Shown here: positions 46,301 through 57,490 of the stretch, in pieces | Layout: every line of letters starts with the position of its first letter | Position numbering within the stretch: position 1 is the first letter of the stretch | Assembly (NCBI GenBank): GCA_944989445.1 | Contig: CALYLW010000129.1 | Span: forward strand, 462,501-526,500 | Length of the DNA: 64,000 nt | Reading direction: 5' to 3' | Source: Ampullaceana balthica | Taxonomy: Eukaryota > Mollusca > Gastropoda > Lymnaeidae | Made by a program: the position numbers and the translations under genes | The notes under the pieces: model-generated | Seen by the model: only the letters and a program-made list of their open reading frames with translations | What the model was told of the DNA's origin: nothing | Database searches by the model: none

Positions 46301-49300
46301 AACTTTGAAGAGCAGTGGATAATTGCTTAGTTTCAGTAATTTCGATAGCTATGTTAGTGTTCTTGACATTGTTTGTAGATCAGTTTTTAATGTTTATTTA
46401 AAAATAGTTTCTTTTATCATTTTTAACATTCTTAGGGCAAATAAATCAAGTTAAGAATGTTATACGAAAATCAAATTTCAGATATTAGGTTTTAAAATCA
46501 ATAACGAATTGTCGATTTTCACAAATATTTTACAAAACAATAGTGATTGCTCCGGTGGTCTAAATTGGGGTGGCCTCTAGGCTGGATTTTACATAAAAAC
46601 AAGGAAAAAACATTATCTGCACTTCGGGTTGATGGGTCTTGTTAACTGTGGATGACCACTCATCTAGGACAAGGCGAATTCTCATGTTAAAATCTGGAAA
46701 TGAAGTCCCATGGATGGGGTAACATTGATACAATAAACATTCTTAAAATGTATGTGATGCTACTAGAGCCAAGTTGTGTGATCAACAAGTGATGGTCCCT
46801 TGAATTACTGGTGCCAAATTGTGTGATCCACACTTGATGGTCCCTTTAATTACTGGTGTCAAGCTGTGTGATCCACACTTGATGGTCTCTTGACCTAAAC
46901 TAATAGTGATGACGTGTATATTTTTATATACCGGAATATGGAGAAAGCGATTTGAAGTCACTGTCGCTCGCGTTAGTCTCGTATGCTGCCCTGCATCTTA
47001 ACTTTAACAAAACAAAAACGAACTACCGGTAATAAGCTAATACGGGCTTACTGAAGTTGTGGTTAACCGGTCCTGATTAAACGGGACCGGCCCTGATCTG
47101 AGGACCGGTTTTAACAACCTTTAAAAAAAAGCCCGTTTTACTGTCTGGTCCGTATTTTCCCTTAATTTTTTTAGAACCAACAAGGGAAGGCGTCAAATTT
47201 TCGCTTCGCGAGGTCTGCTGATGACGCTTGCGTTCAGCTGTCAGCGCTGTGTTACTTCTGGTACTATGCTTCGGTAACTGAACGAATATATTTTTTAAAT
47301 TAAAAATAGTTCACTAGCGAACTCCACTAACAGTGATGACGTGTATTTTTATAATATTTATAGACGCGTCTTATATACTCGAGTAGTGAGATGGTGAAGT
47401 GGTATCGATAACTAACATTTTCAAAAGCTGGCGATTGGCATGGTACCAGAAGTAAAAAAGTTGGTGATTGGCATAGTACCAGAAGTAACACAGCGCTGAG
47501 AGCTGAACGCAAGCGTGTTGCGACGTCACCAGCAGACCTAGAGAGGCCGAATTTTGATGCCTTCCCTTGAAAGTTCTAAAAATCGATAACTATCATTATC
47601 AAAAGCTGGCGATTGGTCATGGGGATCGAGATAACCAACGTTAAGTGGCAAATTTGACCCTTTTTGTGCTCGAGATATTAGGTTTCGGTGACATAAAAGA
47701 ATCGACATAACCTATGAGAAAATGTCAAGACAAAGAGAGAATTTGGAGGTTCCGCTTCAAAAACTTTGACTTAATAGGGTTGGCGAGATAACCGAGGTCT
47801 AGATAAGTGGGTTCGACTGTAATACTTTTATATTCTTTATTGTTTTTATCCGTTGAAATTCAAATGGCGTTTGCAATTGTGATTTGATTTGCGAACTTAA
47901 AAATAAAACGTTTGCTTGTCTCACCTGTTATATCTTATTCAGTCTTGTAATTTTTTAACTCCACACTAATTTATACACCTAAAAGCTCAGACAAGCAGTT
48001 GTACACCACACTGCATACTCAGTACAACACTGTTCGCTTGATACACACTACACATTTCGTTGAACGTCGTTCAAGTTCGTTCATTCAATTCATTGTAAAA
48101 TGTTCATCGTTGACGTTTACAGTGTCATAGACTGTCATTGTAGATAGCAGATACTCTCCATATGTTGGATAATAAATATTTTAATAAATAGTATCAATAT
48201 ACATAATTCCCATTGTCTGTATGGATGTAGTGGTGTTAGGTGGCGCTGCGATCGATTTTGTTTTATTTATAGTGATGTTAGGTGGCGCTGCGATCGATTT
48301 TGTTTTATAGCTATCTGTTTTCAACATCTTCTCTCTCTATCTTTCTATCACATCTTGATTTCAAATTTTAAAAAACCGTTACGGTTGAAAGTATGATTTG
48401 CTTGAATATCAATATACATAATTCCCGTTTTAATTTTATATTGAACTCAAACCAAAAAAGATTCCGTCATTTGTGACGGGTTATCTCTAGTTAAATACTA
48501 AATAGAAAGTAGTAAAGTAGACCTCCTTAGCTCTTACACTTACATGTGGAGATATCCGAATCCAGAAAATATTAGGGCCAAACTATCCGGATCCGGCAAA
48601 TAGTAAAAAAAAACCATATCCGACCATCCCATACTTTGCACATGGAGGTCATTGCAATGCATAATGAGAGACAAGTCATATGGGATAAAAGATTGGATTT
48701 AAACCCAGATACCCCTGTCTAAATATACGCATTTATTTTCAAAAAACAAAGAAACCCTTCCCCTTGTGATCTTACGAGACCCTATACTTGATAGTAAAAA
48801 CAATATAACTGTTCGTTTTGTTTTTCCAAAATGTTTATTTTGCTTACTAATCAATTAAACTCAAAATATATTTTGACAACTGCCAATTCTTGTTTTAAAA
48901 AATGTCAAGACTTGCTGACTCCGGACTTATCAGCTTACCAACTTGCTGACTCCGAACGTATCAGTTTTCCAACTTGCTGACTCCGGACGTATCAGTTTTC
49001 CAAATTACTGACTCCGGGTGATTACCCAACTTGCTTTCAAACTGATCTGATCAATGCTTTCTGACTCGGAATGTATCTGCGTCCTAATCTATATTTTCGG
49101 ACTTGAAAATTAGAAATATTAACAAATAATTGTTGAGTTGAAAAGTATCCTCTTCCCAACCTACAACTTCTGAAAGGAACTGTATGAGCTTCTTGACTTA
49201 AAACATGGAAACTGTTAGTTTTCCAAAATATAGTTTCAGCCTCGTCATGTGTCAGCTTTCAAACCTATATTTCATAATGGGGATGTAAAAGCTTCTTAAA

Positions 49301-52300
49301 CCATACTTTTTGACTCGGCATTTATAAGCTTGCAAGCTTCCCACACTATACTTGCTGACTCTTAAATTATTAGCTTCCCAAATAATAGTGATTTGGAAGT
49401 ATTAGCTTTCAACATAGAATTGCTGACTTGAAACAATCAGCTACCAAATTTTAATTTGCTAAAGGTGAAAGTATCAGCTCACCGACTTTTAAGTGCTTAA
49501 TTGGTGTGTAACAGTTCCGAAACAATAGTTTCTGAATTGAAATGCAACAGGTTAAACTATCATCACAGAATCGGAATTTAACATCTTCGCAACAAATAAT
49601 TACTGACTCGTAAGGTATAAACTTCCCAGCCTAAAATGTTTGAATTTGGATGTATCAGCTTCACAAGCTATAACTGCTGAATCATAATGTGGCAATGTCT
49701 TAGATCATAATTTGGAATGCAGCAGTTGACCAATACTTATATGTCGAGTGGGAATGTGGGAGCTCCCCAAATTGTAAACGGTGAATAGAAATGATATTTT
49801 CCCAGAATAAAAGTTTTGCTAACTATGCGTTTCTTGTGTTTTTTTAAAATTAAAAATACTTTGACCTAGTTTAGTTTAGCTTTCAGCCAAACTGTTCTTT
49901 TTAGCAAACTTTTATTAGAATTTAATTAACCTTTGGAGAGAGTCGAACTGTAACTCTACAGCGAGGCCTGCTAATTAATAGTGATGAATGACATTTTCAA
50001 TTTGGAAACACTCTATCATTTAGTCGTTCCTGTTTTTTTCCCTTTAACTTGATTTGGGCTGTCCTTAAAATACAACAAAATCTAGATACTCCTTGGCTAT
50101 ACATTATTTTCGTTGCCAATAGCGGTGTATATTTCTGCTTCAGGTTTGATGAACTTAAAGAGGCCGTGTCTCATTCTCATTACTATTTGAAAACCTCAGA
50201 CATCTCAATTTGTACGCTTTAATAGCCTCAGGGCTTACATCTTATGCCAGCATAAAATTTAAATAATTTTAAAACCAAAACGTGGATAAGTCCTCACAAA
50301 AGGAGACAAAACCAACTCAATCTACATTTTTGGGGCCACAAGATTGTGCTGTACTTCCAAGGGAAGCGTCCTGTCTAGGAATAGGCACTAGATAGCTATG
50401 GATATATTATATATATTTATATATCTGATAACAAATTGGGTAGATTCAGAGTCCTTTTTTATGTGTTTAAATTATCTTAAACTATTAACTTACTGCCCCC
50501 TCGTTTTACCGCCAAATTATTTATTAGTCATGATCTCTTGGTAATTCAAATTAATCCATCCCTAAGGTAAAGGCCAGTTTGGGGAACGGGATCTTATAAG
50601 CGTTGCTGAAGATTATTTGGACTGTGTCAAGCGACATCCCCATGAGTTCAAAATACCCCAGGTAAGTTTTACCTTAAAATCATAGTATCAAACTTGATGT
50701 ATGTTTAAATTCAAAAACACTTTCAATAATTTAATGACTGTCATTATTTAAAAAAATGAATGCCAAGTACCAATTAACAGAAGCATAAAAGTTTATTAAG
50801 AGTAGTTTGCAATCGACAGATTGGCTATTTCCAATTGTATGTTGGAATGAACTTTCCTTTATTGGTATTTAAACTTTTTCCAATTGTCGTGCGACGATTT
50901 TGAAATATTTGTATGTGATCAGTTTTCCCATTACTTATATAACGGATATTTATTACACTTATTATTTGGTTGGCAGATTGTTTTTGCCTTTTACAATCAA
51001 GTAACAGAAGCCATATCAGAAGCTTTAGAGAACAAGGGAATTATAGTATTAGGTGAGAGAGTACCAGTCAATGATGACGTACAGGTCAAACTGGAGTCTG
51101 TCTTGTTCTCGGAGTTGGAGGATGACTGCCAGGTATTGAAGACTAATGATGAACAACATTATGACATTCAAAGTCATGATACAGTGTATGCACAGAAACA
51201 TGGTATCGGAAGTCAAGGTGTTAAGTTTTCACATAAAGATGAAATAATTAGTCGAGATGGCGTCAATTTTCACGATGGAACTCAAAATCTGAAGAGTTCA
51301 TTTAGTGGTAACGAATGCCTAAATAACGATTCTAACCAGCTAATGTCAGAAATTATAGCTGAAATGCCTGCCACTGGAGACCACCCATATTCTGCAGCAA
51401 GACATGACATTTTAGAAACAGCAACTTTGCAATCAGATGATCAAATGCTTGGGAATCAGGTCATTCAGAGTTATCCTGATTCACTATCAAAGTCAGCCCA
51501 GATAATATTGGATCATCATACCCCGCTTCTAAGGCATCGAAGTTCTAATATATCAGTGCACCTAGAAAACCTTAATTCAGGTCCATGTAAGAGAGAAACA
51601 CTCTCCCCCTTATCTACAGAAACTCTCTGTGCCGCGCATTCTTTACAGAATTACCACAATATATTCGAACTGAAGTCACCTAACGAGGGTAGTTGCGTTA
51701 CCCCTGGGCCTCTCGGTATTGATATGTCCTCAGACACTTCCAACCCGCCATCGGTTCCGTGGGACAAGGACATCCTCTGTCCGTCCCTTGAGATTCCCGA
51801 TGCCAGACAGCTCCATGATTTATTCACTGACAAGCTCAGACAAGACTTGTTCTTACAGCTCGTGGTCAGTCCACCGGTGTTCAGTTCACTGCCGGTCGGT
51901 ACTTCCGGCTCCCACAGCAACAAAACCGGCCCACATGTTGGTCGCGTTAATCTGGACATCACGACGCTGATCGCCCTAGTGTCGTCTGTCACAAACGGCA
52001 AATGTCACCTGATCTTTCGAGACAAGGTGCTGACACAGCAGGCCTCAGAGGAAAGGAATGTCCCCATCTTGCCTGTTCTCGATGAGTTTTTACAAGGTAA
52101 ATAAGACAAAAGGTGTAGACTCTACTGGCTATAAGTCAAATAAAACTTACATTAGCTCAATAATAATTTCACACGTCACCTGTTTTTTCCCATGTATTTT
52201 CAATGTGGTAACTCAATAGTATTTTCAATGTGCTCCCATGTTCTCTTTTGCTATTCTATCTCTCTTATCTTTCTTCCTTACCTTTCACTCTTCTATCTTC

Positions 52301-55300
52301 TCCATTTCTACTCTCTTTTGCTGTAGTTTCCTTTTCTCATGTCTCCATCTGAAGTTTTCATTTATACCTTTCTTTAAACTGGTAATATGCCGCCTGTGAT
52401 TTACCTATTAGTTTCTTCCATGTGTATTCCATACTTTGTGGGTCTGCCTCAAACGTGTGTCTCCATGTATCCTATGGCCTATGGCCCTCTTCTCTACCTC
52501 CTTTTTTCAGATATGGCCTGTGATGCAAACCTGGGGGGTTACGAAGTGTGCCCTATCGTACTTCATTCTTTTAACGTGATTTCTTCAACCATAGGTTTTG
52601 TAGTGCCCTTTCTAGTAATTATTTGTTGGCAAATATTAGTTTCGACTTTTAATGTTCAAAATATGTATATGGAAAATGTTCGCGAAACTCTGCAATTTCT
52701 ACTTTGTTGTCTTTTAAGATTCATAGAGGACTGTTTTGACAACAAAAATCAAAACATTTAAGAAATAACTAAGTGCCTAAAAAAATTATTTTTTGTTTTC
52801 TTTCCGAATATATTTTTTCCTGAAAGAGAAAATACATAATGGCATTGTCGAAGAAAGTTTGTTAAATTATTTGAGTTAGTGATCATTTTAATTTAAATAC
52901 TGGTGATTGTGGAAAAAGAGAGCATTTTATGACTTAATAAACGTGATTATGAAATCAAGGGTGAATCGCTGAGTGAGAGATCATGTAATGTCTGGAGTGT
53001 GCGATCTTTTAATGACTGGAGTTATTTTTCATTGTATAACTGGGTTTAGAAGTCATTTTATGACAGGAATGAGTGATCATCTTACGGCATGAGTGTAGAA
53101 ATGTAGTAGCAGGTTATCATGTGACGTTGCAGGGACCAGGAAATGGGAATAAAAATAATTTGACTGTTATTTAGACTAAAGCTTTGATTGCTGCTAAATA
53201 ACAATATTCCTGTACATTGATTTAAAAGTTTCAAAGCAGCACCTATAAACAAAATGGTACTGATAAGCAAAACAAATCATCTATATTATCTGTTAACATG
53301 ATGCAAATTTCAACGTGCACATACATTTAGTTTTTTTTACTTCGTTTATCCTACGCATTTTAAATCATTTTTAAAGCCTATTTTTTTCTCCTCGACTTTT
53401 TAATACCGAAGGAAAAATCGAACTTAACAGGATACGATTATTTGCTCTAACAACAAAAGCCAATTTTCCCTGTCAAAGCCCACGAGATGTTGGTGTTGAT
53501 GTGGCATCAAGTATTTGTATTCCAGAAAACAAGGCCCAATCTGGCTGGTCCTAATAGTCTCGCGTTCTTAAGATAATTATGGCCTTGTGTCTAGTGCTCC
53601 TTTGAGAGGAGCTACCTCATAAACAAAACCTTTATACAGTGCCATTGAAAACAAGTTAAAATAGAAATTCAAAACACCATAGGGAAACACCCTCACGGTT
53701 GACCCTAGCCCTATCGCAAAATGTAACATGGGACGAGAATAATAGTAATCATTAAAACAGGTAAGTAGTTAAATATCGTATAGATAATATGTGACATCCA
53801 TCCTATCAGTTATGGATGAGCTATATCCCATCAGTTATGGATTACCTCTATCCAAACAATTATGGATGACCTCTATCCAATCAGTAATGGATGAGCTCTA
53901 TCCAATCAGGTATGGATGACCTATATCCAATCAATTATGGATGACCTCTATCCAGTCAATTATGGATGACCTCTATCCAATCAATTATGGATTACCTCTA
54001 TCCAATCAGTTATGGATGACCTCCATCCAATCAATTATGGATTACCTCTATCCAAACAATTATGGATGACCTCTATCCAATCAGTTATGGATGACCTCTA
54101 TCCAATCAGTTATGGATTACCTCCATCCAATCAATTATGGATGACCTCTATCCAATCAGTTATGGATGACCTCCATCCAATCAATTATGGATGACCTCCA
54201 TCCAATCAGTTATGGATGACCTCCATCCAATCAATTATGGATGACCTCTATCCAATCAGTTATGGATTACCTCTATCCTATCAGTTATGGATTACCTCTA
54301 TCCAATAAGTTATGCATGACCTCCATCCAGTCAGTTATGGATGACTTCTATTCAATCAGTTACGTATGACTGCCAGCCAAATAATTATACATGACCTCTA
54401 TCTAATCAGTTTTGAATGACCTCTATCCAGTCATTGATGGATGACCTCTATCCAATCAGTATGAATGACCGCCATCCAATTAATTATATATGACCTCCAT
54501 CCAATCAGTTATGGATGACCTCCACCCAGTCAGTTATTGATGGTCCTTATCATCAGGTCACTCTACAAATATCTGGAAATATTCTTCATTCACCGACCCG
54601 AGCATTAGATAACGCAATGCTTGTCTGGGTTTTGATGGGTGGTCGAGGTAGTGCAGACGAATTAGGATAAACTGTGGTTAGGATAATAACGAAAAGGAAA
54701 AGTGACGCTCTCCTGAAATCTATAAAATGTTGTTGTTTTTTTAAGTGGCATCCCTGCTCTATTTGACAGATAGCTATTAAGGAAAACATCCAAATTCTTC
54801 AGGTCGTCGACAAAATCAAAATTCTAAACGCCATTTTCCCTAACTCAAAAACTCCGTAAGTCGATTTTTGTTTTCGGGTCCTTTTGAGTTCGATTTAGAG
54901 AGGTCCGACTGTATTAATTTAAATACAAATTTAAAAATTTGAGATTTAGTAGCGCCCTCTTGAGCTGGCGCCCTTGGCAACTGCCCCGGTGCCAACCCGT
55001 TGTTACGCCACTGAATCGAACTATTTATGTGTATTGAATTAGCGTGAAGCTTTTTAAAAATAAAACCATAGCGGTATATATGTTATCTTAAAGTATATTC
55101 TTCATATAAAACAGATAATTAACTGACTACTCAAATTACAAGTGAGAATTCGCCATTTTAGGTGTGTAACGCACAATCCACGCGAGAACAATTATTCCAC
55201 CAGTGCACCAAAATCGATTTTCGAGCAAGTCATTAACAGACAATGTTTCTGTTGAACGAATTTCGTTAAAAGAATAACTCCTCTTCGATATTGGTTTCTA

Positions 55301-55625
55301 CAGAAGATGTTTTTCCTTTTACGAATAAAACATGTATGTATTGTTAATGGGCAGGTGGGAGTAGGGGTGGGATGTATTTTCGATGTAAGAGATGTATCTG
55401 TATGGAAAAGATAAGTCATTCTGTCCTTTCCTATTTCCAGGCAAGGAACTGTTCGTTTGTGAGACAGCCGTGTCTAGCTTCAAGTCTATTCTGGATATTC
55501 TAGGGGGTGCTCAAGAAAAGGAGCGGGCTAGAGAGCTGTTGGCCAGGGTGCACGTCGTCAAGGACCAGCCTTCCGAGAGGAGCATGGGGCTGGAATGTCA
55601 GGGACGAGTCAAGGAGAGGTCCAAA
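43103..55625 (+). CDS. C7orf25: C7orf25 (UPF0415) homologue, four exons in the window, both ends missing
   Basis: Four exons on the plus strand (43103-43337, 50573-50661, 50977-52096, 55441-55625) join in consistent phase. They give about 543 codons that follow the animal C7orf25/UPF0415 family in order. From memory, that family carries DUF5614 in the N-terminal part and DUF1308 in the C-terminal part, and its function is not established. Recognition rests on NLVVDIVAENGHIWVKVIAR (exon 1), VNLDITTLIALVSSV (exon 3) and ELFVCETAVSSFKSILD (exon 4). Introns are 7.2 kb, 315 bp and 3.3 kb. The first exon with the start codon and the last exon (the family has roughly 60-80 more residues) were not found. 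About 250 residues of exon 3 have no counterpart in the short vertebrate protein I recall. Confidence 0.85.
44731..45750 (+). repeat. Head-to-tail dimer of the AAATCCC repeat in the first intron
   Basis: Copies start AAATCCCTTATATTAACTTC at 44731 and 45245 (period 514), with the same internal landmarks and the same TTTTTACGGG-GTTGTT junction as the dimer at 33866-34850. The first copy keeps GTTACTTGACTTCACGCCAG-like sequence also seen at about 40150. It sits inside the 7.2-kb intron of the C7orf25 homologue. Confidence 0.9.
45751..46755. other. Intron sequence, no feature seen
   Basis: AT-rich intron sequence without a recognisable repeat or ORF. Confidence 0.5.
46761..46896 (+). repeat. Three 45-bp tandem repeats
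   Basis: GCCAAGTTGTGTGATCAACA at 46768, GCCAAATTGTGTGATCCACA at 46813 and GTCAAGCTGTGTGATCCACA at 46858, each followed by GTGATGGTCCC- or TTGATGGTCYC-type sequence. The period is exactly 45 for both steps. Confidence 0.95.
46905..47580. repeat. Fold-back region with about 100-bp inverted arms
   Basis: Sequence at about 47173-47270 (AAGGGAAGGCGTCAAATTTT, TCTGCTGATGACG, AGCGCTGTGTTACTTCTGGT) is inverted at about 47470-47577 (ACCAGAAGTAACACAGCGCT, CGTCACCAGCAGA, GCCTTCCCTTGAAAG). AGTGATGACGTGTAT also occurs at 46907 and about 47330. A 34-bp unit with GATTGGCATGGTACCAGAAG is repeated at about 47433 and 47466. It is probably a decayed fold-back or MITE pair. Confidence 0.75.
48000..48636 (-). repeat. 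Dispersed repeat, copy 2, with a 297-bp insertion
   Basis: An inverted match to 37915-38232: TTGTACACCACACTGCATAC, ACGTCGTTCAAGTTCG, GATACTCTCCATATGTTGGA, then after the insertion TTAAATACTAAATAGAAAGT, CTCCTTAGCTCTTACACTTA and ACCATATCCGACCATCCC. Copy 1 shows the uninterrupted arrangement. Confidence 0.8.
48194..48490 (-). mobile_element. 297-bp CTAG-start insertion with an empty site
   Basis: Comparison with copy 1 of the host repeat places the insertion between AAATAGTA and TTAAATACT. On the minus strand it starts CTAGAGATAACCCGTCACAA, like the starts of the other CTAG-type repeats (30978, 11450). A 42-bp unit with GTTAGGTGGCGCTGCGATCG and ATTTTGTTTTAT is repeated in tandem (48235 and 48277). 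ATCAATATACATAATTCCC occurs at its far end (48194) and again at about 48408. Confidence 0.8.
48905..49790 (+). repeat. Strongly decayed minisatellite, unit about 33-36 bp
   Basis: The clearest units are at 48911-49015: ACTTGCTGACTCCGGACGTA then TCAGTTTTCCA, three to four times with few changes. From there to about 49790 the pattern TTGCTGACTYGGAATGTATC, AGCTTCCCAA recurs about every 35 bp with growing divergence (for example about 49350, 49420, 49600, 49650). The 5' part is the most regular. Confidence 0.75.
49795..50572. other. Intron sequence, no feature seen
   Basis: The end of the 7.2-kb intron. Apart from a short ATATAT stretch near 50410-50430, nothing is recognised. Confidence 0.5.
50573..50661 (+). 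CDS. C7orf25: C7orf25 homologue, internal exon b
   Basis: A small exon of 89 bp. The acceptor is CTAAGGTAAAG, with a weak pyrimidine tract, and the donor is the strong CAG/GTAAGT at 50662. It encodes GQFGERDLISVAEDYLDCVK then RHPHEFKIPQ, matching the family segment after the WVKxIxRKAxALH motif. It starts with the last two bases of a split glycine codon and ends on a codon boundary. Confidence 0.85.
50977..52096 (+). CDS. C7orf25: C7orf25 homologue, large exon c
   Basis: The acceptor TTATTTGGTTGGCAG opens on IVFAFYNQVTEAISEALENK, which follows directly from exon b in phase 0. It is 1120 bp long and ends CAAG before donor GTAAAT. After about 45 conserved residues comes a long, polar, low-conservation stretch rich in S, N, H and D (roughly residues 50-320 of the exon). 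The conserved RVNLDITTLIALVSSVTNGK, CHLIFRDKVLTQQASEERN and PVLDEFLQG follow. The open frame continues upstream of 50977 by chance to 50884, but that part is intronic. Confidence 0.85.
52097..53790. other. Intron sequence with a pyrimidine-rich tract
   Basis: About 52235-52325 is a CT-rich stretch (TCTCTCTTATCTTTCTTCC and similar). The plus-strand 124-codon frame at 52387-52761 is hydrophobic, has no recognised domain and lies in the intron, so I do not call it a gene. Confidence 0.5.
53796..54545 (+). repeat. 25-bp minisatellite, about 30 copies
   Basis: The unit is TATGGATGACCTCTATCCAA plus TCAGT, 25 bp, repeated over about 740 bp in the last intron present. Variants alternate between CTCTATCC and CTCCATCC, between GATGAC and GATTAC, and between AATCAGT and AATCAATT. 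The 3' end (after about 54350) is more diverged. A 60-codon ORF inside is a by-product: the period is not a multiple of three and the frame is open only because the unit has few stops. Confidence 0.95.
54950..55013. mobile_element. Solitary hAT-type terminus
   Basis: Ending at 55013, the inverse reads CAGTGGCGTAACAACGGGTT, then GGCACCGGGGCAGTTGCC and AAGGGCGCCA. It is a relative of the CAGTGGCGTAGC ends elsewhere in the window. A matching left end was not found, so the element is truncated or too diverged. Confidence 0.6.
55441..55625 (+). CDS. C7orf25: C7orf25 homologue, internal exon d
   Basis: The acceptor TCCTTTCCTATTTCCAG has a good pyrimidine tract. The exon completes a split glycine and encodes KELFVCETAVSSFKSILDIL, then GGAQEKERARELLARVHVVK and DQPSERSMGLECQGRVKERS. 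The likely donor is AAA/GTAGGT at 55626, leaving phase 0. The family continues with a GTGDxLKAIT-type segment and NSGFVRAA; no such sequence was found up to 64000. Confidence 0.85.
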
Positions 55626-56930
55626 GTAGGTCTTTAATGTATTAGCCTCTTTGTTTAAATTGTTAGTTCTTGTTGCTGGTTTTAACCTAATGTTTTGTTA
55701 TTTAAAGTTATGGATGTGTATCTTGCTCTAATTTCTAACAATATTTTTGTTTTGAACCATGCTTGCTCCCACACTGGCATAGTTTATCTCTAAACAGAAT
55801 TTCTTTTTTAGCTTACCTACCTACACATTTTGAACTTCATTTTTGGGTATAGGAAAGTCTTTATGTGTATAGGTTCGTGTGTATGTGTGTGGTGGGGGGG
55901 AGGGGGTTACAGAACTCTAGAGAAGATATGTCTTTGGGGGTGGGTGGTCAAAATTTCCATAGATTAAGGAATCTATTGTACCATTATATGAACAGGTATT
56001 TGTTGAATTTCACTGGTCAACCCTCGATGTCACTTCTTATTGATGCGCCTGATCACTATCCATCACACTATGGAATTAGTAATACAGAAAATAATTTAAT
56101 AAACTCTTGCAGTGCATTTTACATTGTTCATAGTTATAACAACCTGACGTTATCTTTTCCAAGGCATCGCTGCATTGTAAAATAAAATGCCAGCTGAAAT
56201 AAACAATCAGCTCAAAAATAAATGACAGGGATGCCCTGACCTCATGCTGTTTCTAAAATAAAAATGAAGACAAAGTAAACGTGATAAGAAAAACAGAAGC
56301 CTTAAAACAGACGACAATCGCAGTCATTTCTTTCTAACAATGCTCTTACTGCAGTGATAATAGTGCTTTTTCTTTTCTTTCTACTATTTACATGTGTGTG
56401 CATGTTGAGAAGCAATGCCTTGTATTTGCAGCTAAAAATTCTGAGCAAATTAACTAGTCATTATTTGAATTATAAATTTCCTTTTAACTAAATAGAAATA
56501 ATGGAAAACAGCAGCGTTGAATCAGCTAGTGACTATAGTTGTAATAAAGTGCTATTGCGTAATTTTGTCTGAAATAAGTTTTAAAAAATATGACAAACAA
56601 CCCGAATTTCTTAGTTATTTTTTTCTTAATATTTTGTTTAAACCGATTGTACTTTTTGGAAGTGCTCTTATCGTGTCAATTTTTTCTCTATATATCACGA
56701 TACTTATCAAGGCTTACAACTAAAACTAAAAGCTACAGAAGATAATGCATTGTGTCCGCTACATACTCAGGCCCTTGCAAAAGAAGGGGCAAAAGGCCCT
56801 AGTCTACAGATTGGACTGATAATTTAACGATGTATTCTTATGTATCCCACAAGAACGAGGGCGCTAAAGCCATTTTCATCGTTATATCGAGGGCGATATG
56901 TTAAACCCTCTCTTAGGGTGCAGCTATGAC
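55626..56930. other. No supported feature
   Basis: Sequence after the last recognised exon. A G-rich patch (about 55890-55910) and short ORFs without recognisable domains. No exon matching the missing C terminus of the C7orf25 homologue was seen. Confidence 0.5.
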
Positions 56931-57490
56931 CCGCACGACTTCACGACCCCGTTGCGTAATGGGATCCCATTCATAAATTTAATCCCTTTTCCCTATAAAA
57001 TACCTTACTTTGAAGGGATCACATAGCTCAGTATTATCCCGTTGCATAAGGGTATCCCATTTTTGGTAAGATCCCTTTCCCCTGTATGATTTCATACTAC
57101 ATTGAGATTTCATACCCAATTAAGATCCCGTTGCATAATGGGATATCATTCCCGTTTTACGATGTGATACAAAGACGGGATCACATATCCCAGTAGTATC
57201 CAGTTGCATAATGTACTTTCGTTCTTGATCGAATCCTTTTCACCACTAGTATCCCGCTGCATAAGGGAATCCCATGCTTTTTCGAATCCCTTAAGCTAAG
57301 GCGATCCCATAATTTGATGAGATAACATACCCCAGTATGATTACAAAAAGATACAATTTTCGTCAAATCCCTTCACCCGATCAGATACCATACTTCGGTT
57401 TTCATTTATTTACCCCAGTATGATCCCATTGCATTATGGGATCCCGTTGCCTGTGATATCCTATTCTGGTTTTTCCTCATCTTTTCTCGT
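56930..57490. repeat. Degenerate array of GATCCC/GGGATC palindromic units
   Basis: The phrase GATCCCGTTGCATAATGGGA recurs in variants at about 56945, 57035, 57125, 57195, 57247 and 57422. Spacer sequence rich in ATCCCTTT, CCCAGTATGAT and CATACY recurs between them. Units are about 50-110 bp and strongly diverged. The core is a partial palindrome. No coding sequence is supported. Confidence 0.75.

Noticed and set aside
50884..50976. Upstream extension of the large exon's open frame
   Set aside because: An acceptor at 50976 joins in phase to exon b and restores family homology; the upstream part does not resemble the family.
52387..52761. 124-codon hydrophobic ORF
   Set aside because: It lies between two exons of the C7orf25 homologue, shows no domain or splice signal of its own and has AT-rich composition like the intron.
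54012..54194. 60-codon ORF in the minisatellite
   Set aside because: The open frame is a by-product of the repeat; the 25-bp period is not a multiple of three.
53796..54545. CRISPR-like regular repeats
   Set aside because: Units are directly tandem with no unique spacers and lie in an intron of an animal gene; it is a minisatellite.
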